NCBI GenBank assembly: GCA_015039365.1
Contig: WION01000028.1
Coordinates: forward strand, 62,001-126,000
DNA length: 64,000 nucleotides
Direction of reading: 5' to 3'
DNA from: Amanita rubescens
Lineage: Eukaryota > Basidiomycota > Agaricomycetes > Agaricales > Amanitaceae
Below, piece by piece: positions 47,050 to 59,100 of the stretch. The notes beneath the pieces were generated by a model. The model did no database searches and was not told the DNA's origin. It saw only the letters and a list, made by a program, of their open reading frames with translations. The first letter of the stretch is position 1, and each line of letters opens with the position of its first letter. A program made the position numbers and the translations under genes.

Positions 47050-47239
47050 TAATGCTGGTTATATGCAGATTCAGGTTCCGACGTGTAAGGTGCCATGCGC
47101 GCGGAGCTTTCGTACATGTTTAACTGGATTTTGCCTGATATGGTCAGTCATAATAAACAAAGAGGTAGCAACAAAATCTCGTAGCACAAGAAGTGCTAAG
47201 CATACGCGACCATGGCAGACTGCAGAGCTGAGCGCCGCA

Positions 47240-48192
47240 CTAGATGGCTTTACGTTGGAGACCTTGTGGGAATGCTGCCCAGTGGTGTTAGAATCAGTCA
47301 AAGTGGGGAAACAGACAAAAAGCCATGCTTACCGACTGGGTTCCGGCCGAACTGGACAAGGAAGTTAGAGACGGAGATCATGGCCAATACGTCGCCTGAC
47401 AAAGGATACATGATTTGCGTGGCAACCGCTCGGCCAAAGGTATCCTGAGACTTCTCCATCGCGACCCCCACGAAGCAACGAGGCATGAAGCATGTCGCAC
47501 GGAAGTCCAGGGCGAACAGTTGGCCGTCCTGACGCTTCTTGAAGTTGCGCGGTTGGATATCGCAAGGGCAGAGACAAAGACCGCTCTTCGCATCAGCCAC
47601 TATGTCGACACGCCTCAAGTCTTCCTTGTATTTGAGGATCTGTCATGGCCCTGAGTCATCGGAGTGCCCTGAAACGCTGACAAGTACTCACGTTGTTGAT
47701 ATGATCATTCAAGTCTTGAACGGACTTGTAATCGGCAACAGGGATCCAGTCGGGGAAGAAGGAGTGCACGATAGACTCGCCGCCGATGTGACCAAGGGTG
47801 GCGCCGGGCGCCGGGAGATCGATCAAGGTTTGAACAGCTTTGGCCACTTCGCCAACGTCGCCTGAGTCGCAGTCGGGAGCGTCGATGAACTGCATCGCGA
47901 TGTAGCCGATCGTGCAGGAGCGGGTCTCCCTCGTGAAAGCATGAAAGACGCGGGGGACTTGCAAGCCACAGGCTGGAGTGCTGTCGAGGGTCTTGGCAGT
48001 CCAGTCCTGCGTCAGAGCCTCGGAGATGGTAACGTTTGGACCGTACTTGACCCAGGCGATGACCGACTGAGAAGACTCATCGAGGAGCGTGGTTCCGCTG
48101 ACTCTGAAGCCAACCTGTCGGCAACGGGCGATGATGGACTCCTCAGAGGGTAGATCTTTGTTGGCGAGAAAACCGTAAGTCGAAGATGGCAT
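47240..48192 (-). CDS. APH-like phosphotransferase / kinase-fold protein (280 aa)
   Basis: Exons 48192-47692, 47639-47333 and 47274-47240 keep frame. The product looks like the aminoglycoside-phosphotransferase-like kinases common in basidiomycetes. It has a short N-lobe (VIAWVKYG carries a likely Lys), an IGYIAMQFIDAP hinge, and the catalytic-loop equivalent CPCDIQPRNF, where CDIQPRN stands for HGDLHPGN with the general-base Asp and the Asn kept. A metal-binding LDFRA follows. No resistance function should be inferred; fungal members have unknown small-molecule or protein substrates. The start codon touches the right 31-bp direct repeat and lies 5 bp past the stop of an F-box frame on the same strand, suggesting the gene was inserted there. 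Confidence 0.75.
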
Positions 48193-48222
48193 TTTTCTCA
48201 TTTCAGGCAAGGGTTTCGCCAA
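48192..48222 (+). repeat. 31-bp direct repeat, right copy
   Basis: Identical to 47019-47049; the two copies are 1173 bp apart. See the flanked APH-like gene. Confidence 0.9.
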
Positions 48223-48542
48223 CCTGCACCGTGGTATCTGTCGTCGTGGTCTGGAGGGCCACAAAACATGGTGAGGAGAGGCTGTAGGCTGTCGCTCAGG
48301 GTAGCATCGGTGTGTATTTCGATGCTAGTTACGAAAGAGATGAGTTCCGGAAAGTCGGTTAGCAAGTTGAGGAGACGGGTGGGCGCGGCAGGGAAGGAGA
48401 GACGAATCTTCCGAAAGAGCAGCGGGCGTGCTAGGGGGCGCAGTAGTCGGGCAGCGCGCGCGCACGTAGCAAGTGAGTCTGCATCTCCTGCAAGACTTTG
48501 GACGATTTGATCGACTATTTCAACAGGAAGCTTCGCGGTCAT
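48198..48542 (-). CDS. Truncated F-box-domain protein (114 aa)
   Basis: It starts at an ATG with a typical F-box (LPVEIVDQIVQSLAG, then ATCARAARLLRPLARPLLFRKI). It continues into LLTDFPELISFVTSIEI, the usual beginning of the substrate domain, then stops abruptly. Basidiomycete F-box proteins of this type usually have several hundred more residues. The last 8 codons lie inside the 31-bp direct repeat. I read it as a gene cut short by insertion of the neighbouring phosphotransferase gene, though an intron to a lost exon is possible. Confidence 0.6.
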   Translation of the reverse strand: MTAKLPVEIVDQIVQSLAGDADSLATCARAARLLRPLARPLLFRKIRLSFPAAPTRLLNLLTDFPELISFVTSIEIHTDATLSDSLQPLLTMFCGPPDHDDRYHGAGWRNPCLK

Positions 48543-48697
48543 TCGAGTCGCTGGGTATGAAGCTTGAAGAATGGCGCAGGGATGAGTCGGTTACTAATGC
48601 AAATGCATTGATAAAGGCAGGATGTGTGCCTCTGCTCGTTTAGTAAACTTTGAAATACATGTCTGAACTACTTTTGACAAGGTCCTTCTGTAATAAC

Positions 48698-51600
48698 TCA
48701 ACGGCCTCCCAAATATGTACGACCTACTCTTGCAATCACTATAACAGCAAAGGCACCACTTGCACCATTGAATACATCATAAGCTCGTCGTGATCCGATA
48801 AGAAAAGCCGTCAATGCGACAACAGCTAAAGCCCAGCGTACAGAGATTTTTGTCTCCAAACTGCTATACCAATTCATTATCTCTTGTTATAATCATGTAG
48901 AATATTCACGTGCCTATGCTTAATGAAGAGGGGCCCCGACGTCCACGATGCAAAGTCAACCAGGATAAGGAACGGCGCAACAATTAGGAAATTGTGGTCA
49001 CCGTCGAACGGTGTTGTATACCCAGCTGTGGCGAGCGTTCGCACCCACACAGCGAGTACCGGAGCTGCTAAAGGAAGCAACCACGTCATGAAAAGTAGTA
49101 AATGCCAGTTGTGTCTATCGTTGTTAATTTGTTCACGTAGAGATGGCTTCCGATTAAAATGCGAAAGCGTGTCGCCATTGGATCCATTGCTAGGTACTAG
49201 TGGAATTGCAGCTTCCTCCGCAGGTGGCGGAGGGTGATGCTCTAATGGAGATAAAGCACAGGTATGCAAGTGTATCATCCATGCACCGAGAAACGCGACC
49301 TGCCAAGGTATTAATAAGAATATAGAGAGGAAAAGGATGCCCATGGAAACGATGGTCGTTCTCCGCATTCCTGCCTCTTCTCGGCGTCTAGGTAAGATGC
49401 CTTGGTAACAATGTAAGCAGTAGACGATGCGACCTACCTGCCATTGAAGAGCCTCCTGAATCTCCCAACCAACCACGCAAGGCTAGCTAATAGCCACCAG
49501 CTAACACATACCAATCCACTCGACATGACTAGCAATAGGGGTGCGATCATCAGAAACGAGGTGTCACCGGCATTTCCGAGAAAGTACCGAGGGGGTAGAG
49601 GCAATATGGACATCAAAACAGAACACACGAGAAGACCTGGGAGGTCTCGACGGATATAACTCAATAGAGATTCATGAACGGTTGGAACAGCTGCCGATAG
49701 TCAATTCAACGTATTTGAGGAGAATCCACACCCACCTCTTGTCTTATCTGCGATGCCCCAAGCGTTGAACATGAGCAATGCGGTGATGCCCGTAGACCAG
49801 ATGACGACGGTTGTTGGGTATCTGGTAAACCAACGCCCTACTGTTGCTGACCAGTCGATCTCGACCGTAAGTATCAAAGGTCCACATGTCTGCCGCACTA
49901 CCGAGTAAACAGTAAAGTTGAGGCCAGGACGCGCAGGCGGGATCCAAGAATCGATAAATGGGGCGGGAGAGTGAGTGTGGAGAAGAAGCCGACGATTCGG
50001 AGAGTGATGAAGCGGAAAATAATGCGTTTCGTCTGGGTGTGGAGTATGGAGGATTATCGGAGACAGAAACGCATCTAGACGACAAGCGTTAGGTACTGAG
50101 TAAAAGTTGAATAGAAAACAAGCGTACCAGCACACGCATCGCGGGGGTAGTTGGGGGTTACTCTATAGACAATTAAAGCATGCTGCTCCGCTCTCTGCAA
50201 GGTAACACTCGTGCTCAGTGCGTTGTCACTCAACGTCAACTTTGGTTTCGCTCCGAGCCAAAGAGCTAGAGACAATTCCGTGAGACTAGCAAAAGATGAA
50301 AGGATAGCTAGCCCTTACCCGCGGTACTTGTTTGCAAGTCGAGAACCTGTTCGTGGCTGAACCCGCCGATGACCCATCCCCGCCCATCGCCATTTTCAAC
50401 CCGGACACCCACCCAATTCCTGCCAGCTGGAAAACCGGAGACTTCCGCTTCGTATACAGCGACACCCTCAGACTCGTCTGAGCCCTCCCTAGGAACTGGA
50501 AACACTTGCCCAGAGACTGGGTTCGGAATAAGCCTCAGGGTGGTAGGTTTAAGCGAACGACACTCAGTCAAAGAGCAGGAGTAGACAGAGACCGTAAACG
50601 GTAAGGCGTTTTGTGGTGATACGTGTCCAATGGAGCCTTGCGATACAAACAGCACGAACTTGCCCGAATCGCCTGCAGTTGAATTCCGTGGAATCGGCAA
50701 GAGGTACATAACTGAACCCATGGGTTGTTCCACGGTGAGATGTGAACCCTCCGGAATCATTTGGTATGCCGACTCGTCAAAATCTCTGAGAGTATCATCA
50801 CCGTTTCCAATCCCTGGCGGTAGTGTATGTCCGTCGCGTAACCATTTGTCCAATACAAGCCCACGGCCTTTTGGATTGTTCGCCGCGCCGAGTTCCAGAG
50901 CAGCTCTTGCAATCCGCCATCGAACTTGGTGACACCATACCATTTCCTGATGACCGACACCTGTCCATGCGCCTTCCAACGCGGAGGTAAAGACTGTTTT
51001 GCGGTAAAGGTCTCCTCCTGCGATAGGAGGCAGTATGCACGATTCAGATGGGATCATCATGTCCGTCGCGCCTCCGCAAAGTGACACCATTGGAGTTGGA
51101 TCCGAGAACAGAGTTTGCGTATTTGCGTGGTATATCTCGTCAACGCGAGCATCAAACCTTGCCGGTGGAAGCGTATGTGGTGCCGACATAGTCAGAATGG
51201 CAGAAATGCGATTCGAAGGGAGCAGAGACGTCGCGACTATTCCTCCCATCGAGTGGCCCATCACGATAATCGAAGTATTCGGAGGGTACAAGGTTAAAAT
51301 GTATTCAATTGCGCTAGAGGTGTACGAAATTTGTGACTTGAGCGTAGATCCATGGAAAGCAGACAAATCTTCGTTAAATTCAACTGGTTAAAAACGACAA
51401 GTTAGACACCCGAATAAGTCGCGAGACATAGAGCCGCTCCGAAAACGCCGGAAGCGAAACGCGGAACTAATAAGGAAATACCGCACCTGCAAAGAAGTCG
51501 AGCGGCTTCAGAGACCGAGAGTTAAACTCAGGTGAAACGACACGGGGAGACGAATAGTATTGTCGAGTGGCGGAGGATGCAATGGAGCGTATCTGGTGAG

Positions 51601-51940
51601 ACGAGCCAGCGTTTCCTGGAATGAACAGGACTGGTGTGCTCTCCTTTGAAATCTATGCGCGTTTTACATTAGTACAGAAACATCATCATACATAGGATGA
51701 GCTCACCTGATTGGCATCCCATCCGACTTCCCTGTACAGCCATAGCGAATATCTACCTCCCAAAGGCGTGTGCGAGCTATTGAACTGAGACTGCAGGACG
51801 TATGATGGAGACATCCATGACATTCGACATCCTTGAGGGGAGAGGTTTCGTGAGATGTCAGAATAGGTCGAGTAAAGTAGCGCCAACAATACTAAAAGGG
51901 AGAATAAACCAAGACCTATAGGCCGTACGAATCTGAGCAT
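48698..51940 (-). CDS. bst1: GPI inositol-deacylase (Bst1/PGAP1 family, 935 aa)
   Basis: Eight exons: 51940-51707, 51652-51487, 51383-50319, 50265-50128, 50074-49732, 49659-49438, 49387-48914 and 48863-48698. Residues 8-26 form an N-terminal membrane helix. The lipase fold follows, with PVLFIPGNAGS and the nucleophile elbow VMGHSMGG (catalytic Ser). A beta-rich luminal middle and a set of C-terminal membrane helices come last (for example SFLMIAPLLLVMSSG and HWLLLF-type segments). This ER enzyme removes the acyl chain from inositol of GPI anchors, which is needed for export of GPI proteins. The last intron (48864-48913, 50 nt) appears to use a GC donor (gcacgt). Without it the frame ends at 48877 and the final helix, ALAVVALTAFLIG, is lost. 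A decayed partial copy lies at 41-42 kb. Confidence 0.9.
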
Positions 51941-52245
51941 GGTGCTCACATGAACGTGGCTAAAGGTCTCACAACTGGTCGCCCTTCACACCAAAATCAA
52001 TTTACAACTTATTGACATTGTGCACATTCTCAATTCTCAATTCATATTGCGTTCAAGAAATAATTTATCTCAAATAGCCCCAACCAACGAGAATGTGAGA
52101 CGTGCGTCACGTTTGGCTTATAATAAGTCGAATTGTACGGTGATGCGAGAGTACGTGCGACGAAGTTATATGTACGAGGGGGATAATGCAGGAGGTAATG
52201 ATAAGCAGCGAGGTGAGGCACGAGAAAACACAAGAGGGGTTTGAT

Positions 52246-53167
52246 CTACTCGTCAGCGGCATCGCCGGCCTCATCTTTGGCATCTGAAGGTTTGTCAGCT
52301 AAGCCACGATCAGCACGTCCTTTCCAGAAAGAACTCAGATAACTTACCAGAGTCTTGCATGTCCGAAGTCCAGAGAGTCAAGTTATCCCTCAGCAGTTGC
52401 ATGATTAATGTCGAGTCCTTGTAGCTTTCTTCCGAAAGGGTGTCGAGTTCTGCAATAGCATCGTCGAAAGCTTGCTTAGCAAGGTGACAAGCCCGGTCGG
52501 GACTGTTAAGGATTTCGTAGTAGAATACCGAGAAGTTAAGAGCTAGACCAAGTCGGATGGGGTGTGTGGGAGGAAGCTCTGTCACAGCGACATCAGAAGC
52601 TGCCTTGTACGCCTCCAGTGACTTGTCGGCGCTCTCTTTGCGCTTGTCGCCGGTGGCAAACTCGGCCAGGTAACGGTGGTAGTCACCCATCCTGACGTGG
52701 CGATTAGTCAAGGCATGCATATACCGCGACATTCAACCTACATCTTGTGATAGAAGACCTTGGATTCTCCTGAAGCGGCGGATGGGATGAGGTGCTTGTC
52801 GAGCACTGCAAGAATATCCTCGCAAATCTTTGCAAGCTCCGACTCGATCTTCTCCCTGTAGCTCTTGATCATTTGCACCTGGGCCTCGTTGCCCTTTGAT
52901 TCTTCTTTCTGTTCAATGGAAGACACGATACGCCAAGACGCCCGTCGGGCACCGATCACGTTCTTGTACGCAACGGAGAGCAAATTACGTTCCTCGACTG
53001 TAAGCTCCTGGTCAGACGACGCAACTGACTTCATGTTCTCGACCATCTCTGTAGCATTCCTTTCAGTCGATACGGAGCATAGGATACTAATGCCACTGAC
53101 CTTCATAACGCTCAGCCTGCTCAGCGAGCTTGGCGAGGTAGACGGAATCTTCACGGGACACGGGCAT
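52246..53167 (-). CDS. bmh1: 14-3-3 protein (251 aa)
   Basis: Exons 53167-53101, 53048-52742, 52691-52348 and 52283-52246, with 50-64 nt introns. Hallmarks are [17 protein letters not shown] near the start, [20 protein letters not shown] with phosphopeptide-binding Lys and Arg, [18 protein letters not shown] and the [19 protein letters not shown] block, then a short acidic tail. Length and order are typical of fungal 14-3-3. These dimers bind phospho-Ser/Thr partners and regulate signalling, cell cycle and carbon use. It is very highly conserved, and no frame damage is seen. Confidence 0.97.
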
Positions 53168-54784
53168 CTATTGTTGCATACTGAGCGTCTTCGCGTGTAT
53201 CGACGCGTCGAACACTTACATTTAATAAAATAAAGACTATAAAAAATGGAATGTAAGGCGCTATGAGGAGGGCAGGACGAAACTCACCTTTGACGAGGGT
53301 GTGACGGTGATAGACGTGGATGGGTGAAAGCTAGCCGATACTAAAATCTTGCCTAAATTAAAGCAGCTTGGGCAGAGGGTTAAACGGCACGTGATCTACC
53401 CCAGGGCGTAGGGTTCCGCATCATATTACGTAATGTTCCGGTGGAACATTCCGCGTTCCCCGAAGAGATAATGCCATGCTATGGCAACCCTCGGGACAAC
53501 ATAAGGAAAAGAAGACTACCATTCATCCTATTGTAGACAGGACGACTAGTATTTTGTGCTTTGTGCGCCGGCGTAGGGATTGAGTCTTGGTCAACAGCTT
53601 TGATATGTTTCATGATAAGGAGGCCCAAATATGGCACCGGCGTTACTTCAATCGGTCACAATATAATCAAACTCCCGCCAACGCCTTGGGAGAATTGAGT
53701 AACTGACCCCCCGGAATGGCTTTCCATATAGCGTCGCATACCTATGCGTGTGCTGTACGAAAAGGCTCGGTTTACGAGGTTGACATGCTAAACATTCATT
53801 CATTTGCCGCCCGGATAGAATGGACTACAGCGCCATAACGATCAACGGGTCTGAGATAAAGAGCATATTGGACATGGGAATGGTTAACGAAGATGAGAAT
53901 CAACGCTTATGCACACGTTTAGACGTCAGACGCCATCAATAATTTCTTTTTCCGTCACGGGTCCATTTAAGCATGCGAGGGCGTTTATTATGGCAAGACC
54001 CATCTAAGTATATCATGACTCACGATGCAAATCGGTGAGAAAGCAGAGACGTATGATCGTATACGGTTTAATGTTATCATGGTTTGATGAAACGCAGACC
54101 CAAGGGACGGGCTGCGGTAACTAAACATAGAATTGCAGAAAGAGGATCCCGTAAATGAAGTTTCCTCAGGCTGGCCGATCTGAGCCCGAAACGCAGAGGT
54201 ACAGGCTTGTTTGGAACATCTATAGGATTCTAATAAAACACTGGCTTTACTGTGCCGGCTTTCCCTGATAACGATAGCGTTAGTTCGGTCCAGCAGAGGC
54301 TTAAAAATATTCACTACCTTAATCAATGATGCAACCCCATAGACTGTTGAAAACATTCCGACGACGAAGATTGTACCAAACGTGCCTGAATATGCAACGT
54401 CAAACGCGGAATACAAGTTGACCGAAAAAAACTGACCAACGTAGAGCTTTGATCGCGGCAAGCGCCACATTACATTTCTTGTATCGCTCTACAGTGTCAA
54501 TTGCCGCGTCAGTTCCATTAAATACGGTACTCCGGGGGATTGGGAGCTAAGGAGTAAGGAGAGCGGTAATACCTGGTAAATCCTCTGCTTCTCGGTGATG
54601 TTATTGGGTTCTGAGATTACTCCCGTTATGCCTAATACAATGAAACGAGACTGTAAAGCTTACTGTTGTAAAGTGGATTGAGGAGAATCATGTTGAAGGT
54701 TGCTTGAATTGTTCTGGCGCGTTGGAAAGTAGGGACGGGAAGTCACGGCTGCGGTGTTTGACGCTGTTTGTCTACGCCTTGCCG
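53168..54784. other. 1.6-kb intergenic region
   Basis: It lies between the divergently transcribed 14-3-3 and yaf9 genes. One minus-strand open frame of 160 codons (53988-54470) has a hydrophobic stretch but biased, low-quality composition, no introns and no recognised domain. I do not call it a gene. The region probably holds both promoters. Confidence 0.5.
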
Positions 54785-55693
54785 ATGTCAAGCAGCGACC
54801 GCGTTCGCGTCAGGGTGCGTCGATTTCAATCTTTTCCTATCTTCTTCTCATATTCCGTCAGGGAGTAACGATACACAGACCTTTGATTTATGGAAACACT
54901 GCTTGTTTGTTGACCACTGAAGAGAAGAAAAATGCACCTCCAGACCATACGCATAGGTGGACTGTTGCCGTCCGTAGTGCCGCCTCCGCCCAGGGCTCTG
55001 ATATAGTCGGAGGAGCTGATGATATCAGCTACTTCATCAAGCGAGTTACTTTCAAGCTGCACGATACCTATCCCAATCCGACGCGAAGTGTGTAGGCTGT
55101 TACTCCCCGTTACTCCATCCTTTTTAACTTACAACTTTAGCCATCGAAAAACACCCCTTTGAAGTTACAGAAACAGGGTATGTACTATTCTATGTTTTAA
55201 CGTTATAATTAAAGCTTCGGCTAGTTGGGGCGAGTTTGAAGTCCAAATTCGGATCACCTTCGTGCCAGAGGCTGGAGAAAAGAATCTCACTCTTTATCAC
55301 CATATCAAACTACATCCATGGACAACCACTGCAGCAGGAGAACAGGCTGAAAATGCTTCCACCAATGCACTTGACGAGCCCGTCCATTCATGGCAATACG
55401 ATGAAATCGTCTTCAGCGATCCTTACCAAAACTTTTTGAACCTCTTAACCCAACACCCACCCACACCGCTGCCGAAAGCTAAAACGAAACCTGTACCCTT
55501 TCACCTTTCTAATCCTGGTTCACTGGAAGCGTCTAAAGGTGGTTTACCTGAATTCACCATCGTGATGGAGAAAGAGGAGTGCGACCGTTTGGAAGAGGCG
55601 AAGAAATCCATTCTGGCTGAGCAAACGCGATGGAAGGAAATCCTTCTTGAGAAGGAAAAGGAACTCGAACAACTTCAAAAACAAGCTGGATGA
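54785..55693 (+). CDS. yaf9: Yaf9-type YEATS-domain protein (253 aa)
   Basis: Exons 54785-54814, 54862-55087, 55141-55177 and 55225-55693. The start MSSSDRVRVRG followed by VTIHRPLIYGNTA is the standard Yaf9 N-terminus. The YEATS fold follows, with HTHRWTV, YFIKRVTFKLHDTYPNP, the TETGWGEFEV acyl-lysine pocket strand and LYHHIKLHPW. A variable acidic linker and a C-terminal coiled coil (EECDRLEEAKKSI...KELEQLQKQ) finish the protein. Yaf9 is a shared subunit of the NuA4 acetyltransferase and SWR1 H2A.Z-loading complexes and reads acetylated histone H3. All junctions are in frame. 55694-56190 shows no gene. Confidence 0.95.
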
Positions 55694-56190
55694 GGTGTTA
55701 TTTCAGGTTTCTTATGTGTACGAGCGGATGTCTAATCATGGTGATAATAATGATATATCCAGTCAACCAGACTTCTGTCCAATCATATTCGCGATGGGTC
55801 CTGTCTTGCAGAAGAAACCCGGGTTACCTACATACCGCCCGTAATGAAGGGATAAATCTCTGAACAACAGGAGTGCTTCAAGGTGATCACGGGTATGGGC
55901 CTCAACGTGGATTTCCTTTGGAACTCTTATTTTCTTGACACGATTAGGCGGACTCTTGGAGTACCATTGTCATATCCGAGTTAGCGTCATGTAGGTTAAT
56001 ATATACAGCTTGTTTTTAAAGGCTTAAAGCCCTCGTATTAAAAAATGCAAACTTAAGGCTCGGCGGACAGGAGCGTGACATTGATTGTGACATGCGCGTA
56101 ACGCTTCGCGAAGCGCGTCCCAAGGCCTGAGATGACCTGGCCGCAACCCCTTGCTCGTTTCCTAAATCTACTAATGTTAACGACAAAGTC

Positions 56191-59100
56191 ATGAATTCAA
56201 ACCCGAATCAAACCTCTTTGCCCAATCCGATCGCTGAAGTAGGTCAATTTCAACAACATTTGCGTTCCCTTGTTGCGCAGACCTTCAGTGGAAATCGCAT
56301 CCCCGACGCGGAAAGACGATGGAACACCATCATTCTTGGTCTTTCCGACAATTTCTGCGCATCTTTTCTCTTGCCGGGTTCAATTACATGGAATGCATTG
56401 AAAGAGAAGATTACCATTCTCGAGACCACCCTGGAGGCTATATATCTAGCGTCGCTGCATGTCGAAGGCATATTCTCTGGAAAACGAGACGGAGTTGGCG
56501 TTCTCGTCGTGCGCTTGTTGAATATATGCAATGGGCTTGATGTCTGGCTCGATAGCCAAGTGGAGATCGAGGACGGCTTACCTTCTCCAGCTACGCTGAG
56601 GGAGAAGGCTTTCAAAGCGCTTGTTGAGGTTCTTCGATCTCTTGGTGGAAATGTTACGCGTATCGAGCAGCCGGAGGAACCTCGCTGGAAGATTTTGCGC
56701 AGTCTGCTAAGTGAATGCATAGAGATTGTCTCCGGTGTGTCTTGGTAACCTTTTTGAGTGAGGCGTTTGTTGCTTATACGTCCAGGCAGACATTCTCTCA
56801 AACCCTACGTCGATCACAATGCCCTTAACTATCACATTTTTCAAGAGGCCTAGACTAGAAGGGAAACAGACTTCAGTATTCAATACCGTAAGGTTTCTTC
56901 TGGTGTACATATCGGCACCCGCTTATACATCACGAAGGATCCTCAAAATGTGCATACGGAGCTTTCTATCACGACATATTCGCAATTAGCTGCTCTATTG
57001 GCATTGTTACTTGATACCCTCACCCATACGCTTTACCCACCCGTTTTGTCGCAATATTTTCTTTCGGACGTGACTCTTGGGCTGCACAAGACGTTTAATT
57101 CACTTTTCAACTATTTGCTCTCCACAGCCTGCTCGTTGAACGCGACGGCACGTGCGAATATCTTTTCCACCCTAATATCGTCCGCCAGCTTACTCTGCGA
57201 GTATCCTGCCTTTTCGGAGCAGTTCTCCCACCTCGCATTCCATCTCTTACAGTTCCGCGTCTTGCAAGATTCTGAATCGGTCTGCAATGATTTTGACCAG
57301 GTTGTAATGAAGGCGATCAATCTTCAATCCAAGGCAACTGTAGATGAAGCAGCCGCAAACGAGGTTGTTCGATTATTGTGCACCGAGTCATCCGAGCAGC
57401 TGTCGGTCAGTATCATTCAAATATCCACTTTTTCTCTCCTGAATGCGTATAGAATCTGCTGTTAGCTTATTTGAGGGCCATATTGCCTCGCGCGAGCGAG
57501 AAGCTGCTACGCCATATTAAGGGAACCTTGTCGGGTGACGATAACTTGAAGACCCGCTTTGAAGCTCTACTCTCTGAAGTGGAGCAATACGATGCAAGAG
57601 ACCGGGAAATGAGCTTGGACGTTCAACCAACGCAACCAACAAAACCTTTGGCGAAGTGGCGACACCGGGTCCGCGTTGCCATCTCGTCCATCGTCGACTC
57701 TCGTCATTACTCTTGGACGGAAATCAACGACGTCTCAGATAAACAGTATGCATTATACAATCTACGACAGATTAGCGATTACTTCAAGGGGTTCGTCGTG
57801 TTCATTTCACCTACGAGGCTAAAGGAACTCACTATCTACCAGTGGGTCTTTTGAAGCTTCTCAAGCACCGAGAGACGCGGTTGTCGAAAAGTTATCAAAC
57901 CTGATATGTGTTCTCACGCGTTGCGAGGATGTTCAATGCACGGGAGAAACAAGATATATTGACGTCTTTGCACTCTCCGATATCATTGAATCGATGCTTC
58001 GTGGACCTGTTGGTCAGGTTACAGTTGCTAATCATCAAAGGGCCTATAACACTTTACGCCACGGAATCAGGCATTATTCCGGTGGAACTAGCTTCCATGA
58101 ATGGAGCCGTACTAGCGAAGTCATTTTTAAGGGCGTCGTCAACAAAGATAGAAGCATAAGGTTAGCTGCTGGGTAAGTTGCATTTTTGTGCAGGCAAAAC
58201 AATGTTGTGACGTGGTTTTTATCAGGCGAGCTTTGAACGCGCTGTTGGAGGCGTCCAGTTCTGGCGGTTCTGCTGCTGCTACATCTGAAATGCTCGAGCA
58301 ACTATACAAATTATTGGAAACGGCAAAGATGTCTATCAGAGAAACACTCATCATTACGATGGGAAGTTGCGGAGAGTAAGTTAATCCACAATTATGGATT
58401 CCACGAGTTCTGAGGCCAAAAGAACACAAAATCCTATGCTACTAGGACAGGTTATCTGTTTCCTTATCGCGCAGTTGGGGCGACCGAATCCCATCGTTCA
58501 AGGATTGGCTTATGTGAAGGTATTTCTCAACTATGACCTGGAAATACAGCAAACTCATTCCTTTCAGTTCCAGTCGATTGTGAAAAAGCATAACAAGACG
58601 CCCTTCTCCATGGTTCAACCTTATTTGGATCAAATCGCACCATTTCTCATTTCTCGAATGTGCTCTCAACCTGCGCTTTTCGAAGAAGCCTGCCGTGCGA
58701 TGGCAACTCCATATAGCCAGTTCATCAGATCCAACTTATCTCGTGCGCTCCCGCAACTGTTCGCGAATTGCGAGAAGGCTGTGCTCGAGACGGTATCCAA
58801 AGAGCTCGGAACGAAACCATCGATATTATTCCTAAACCATTCCCATACCGTTCTGGCCCACGTCTTTCTTTACCAAGATCAAACGAAGAAAGCGCTTCAA
58901 TTCATTTTAAAAATATTGGAAGTAGGATCACAGGGCGCTTTCATTGACATTGTCAGCGTAATCAAGAGTTGCTCGATCCCTTTGCTAACGGAGCTCGTTG
59001 TCAATTTGGGGGATGATAACACAAACAATGTAAGCATGGTGTCCTCGACGTGTTTTCGTCGCCTGATTCAGTACAACGACTTTATAGGCCAAGCTTGCAC

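Noticed and set aside
53988..54470. Minus-strand open frame of 160 codons between the 14-3-3 and yaf9 genes
   Set aside because: No introns, no recognisable domain and odd composition in a region expected to hold two promoters; more likely a chance frame.
57783..57870. Apparent +1 frame break in the ATR gene
   Set aside because: A 52-nt intron (gttcgt...accag, 57791-57842) joins the frames in phase, so no recoding is needed.
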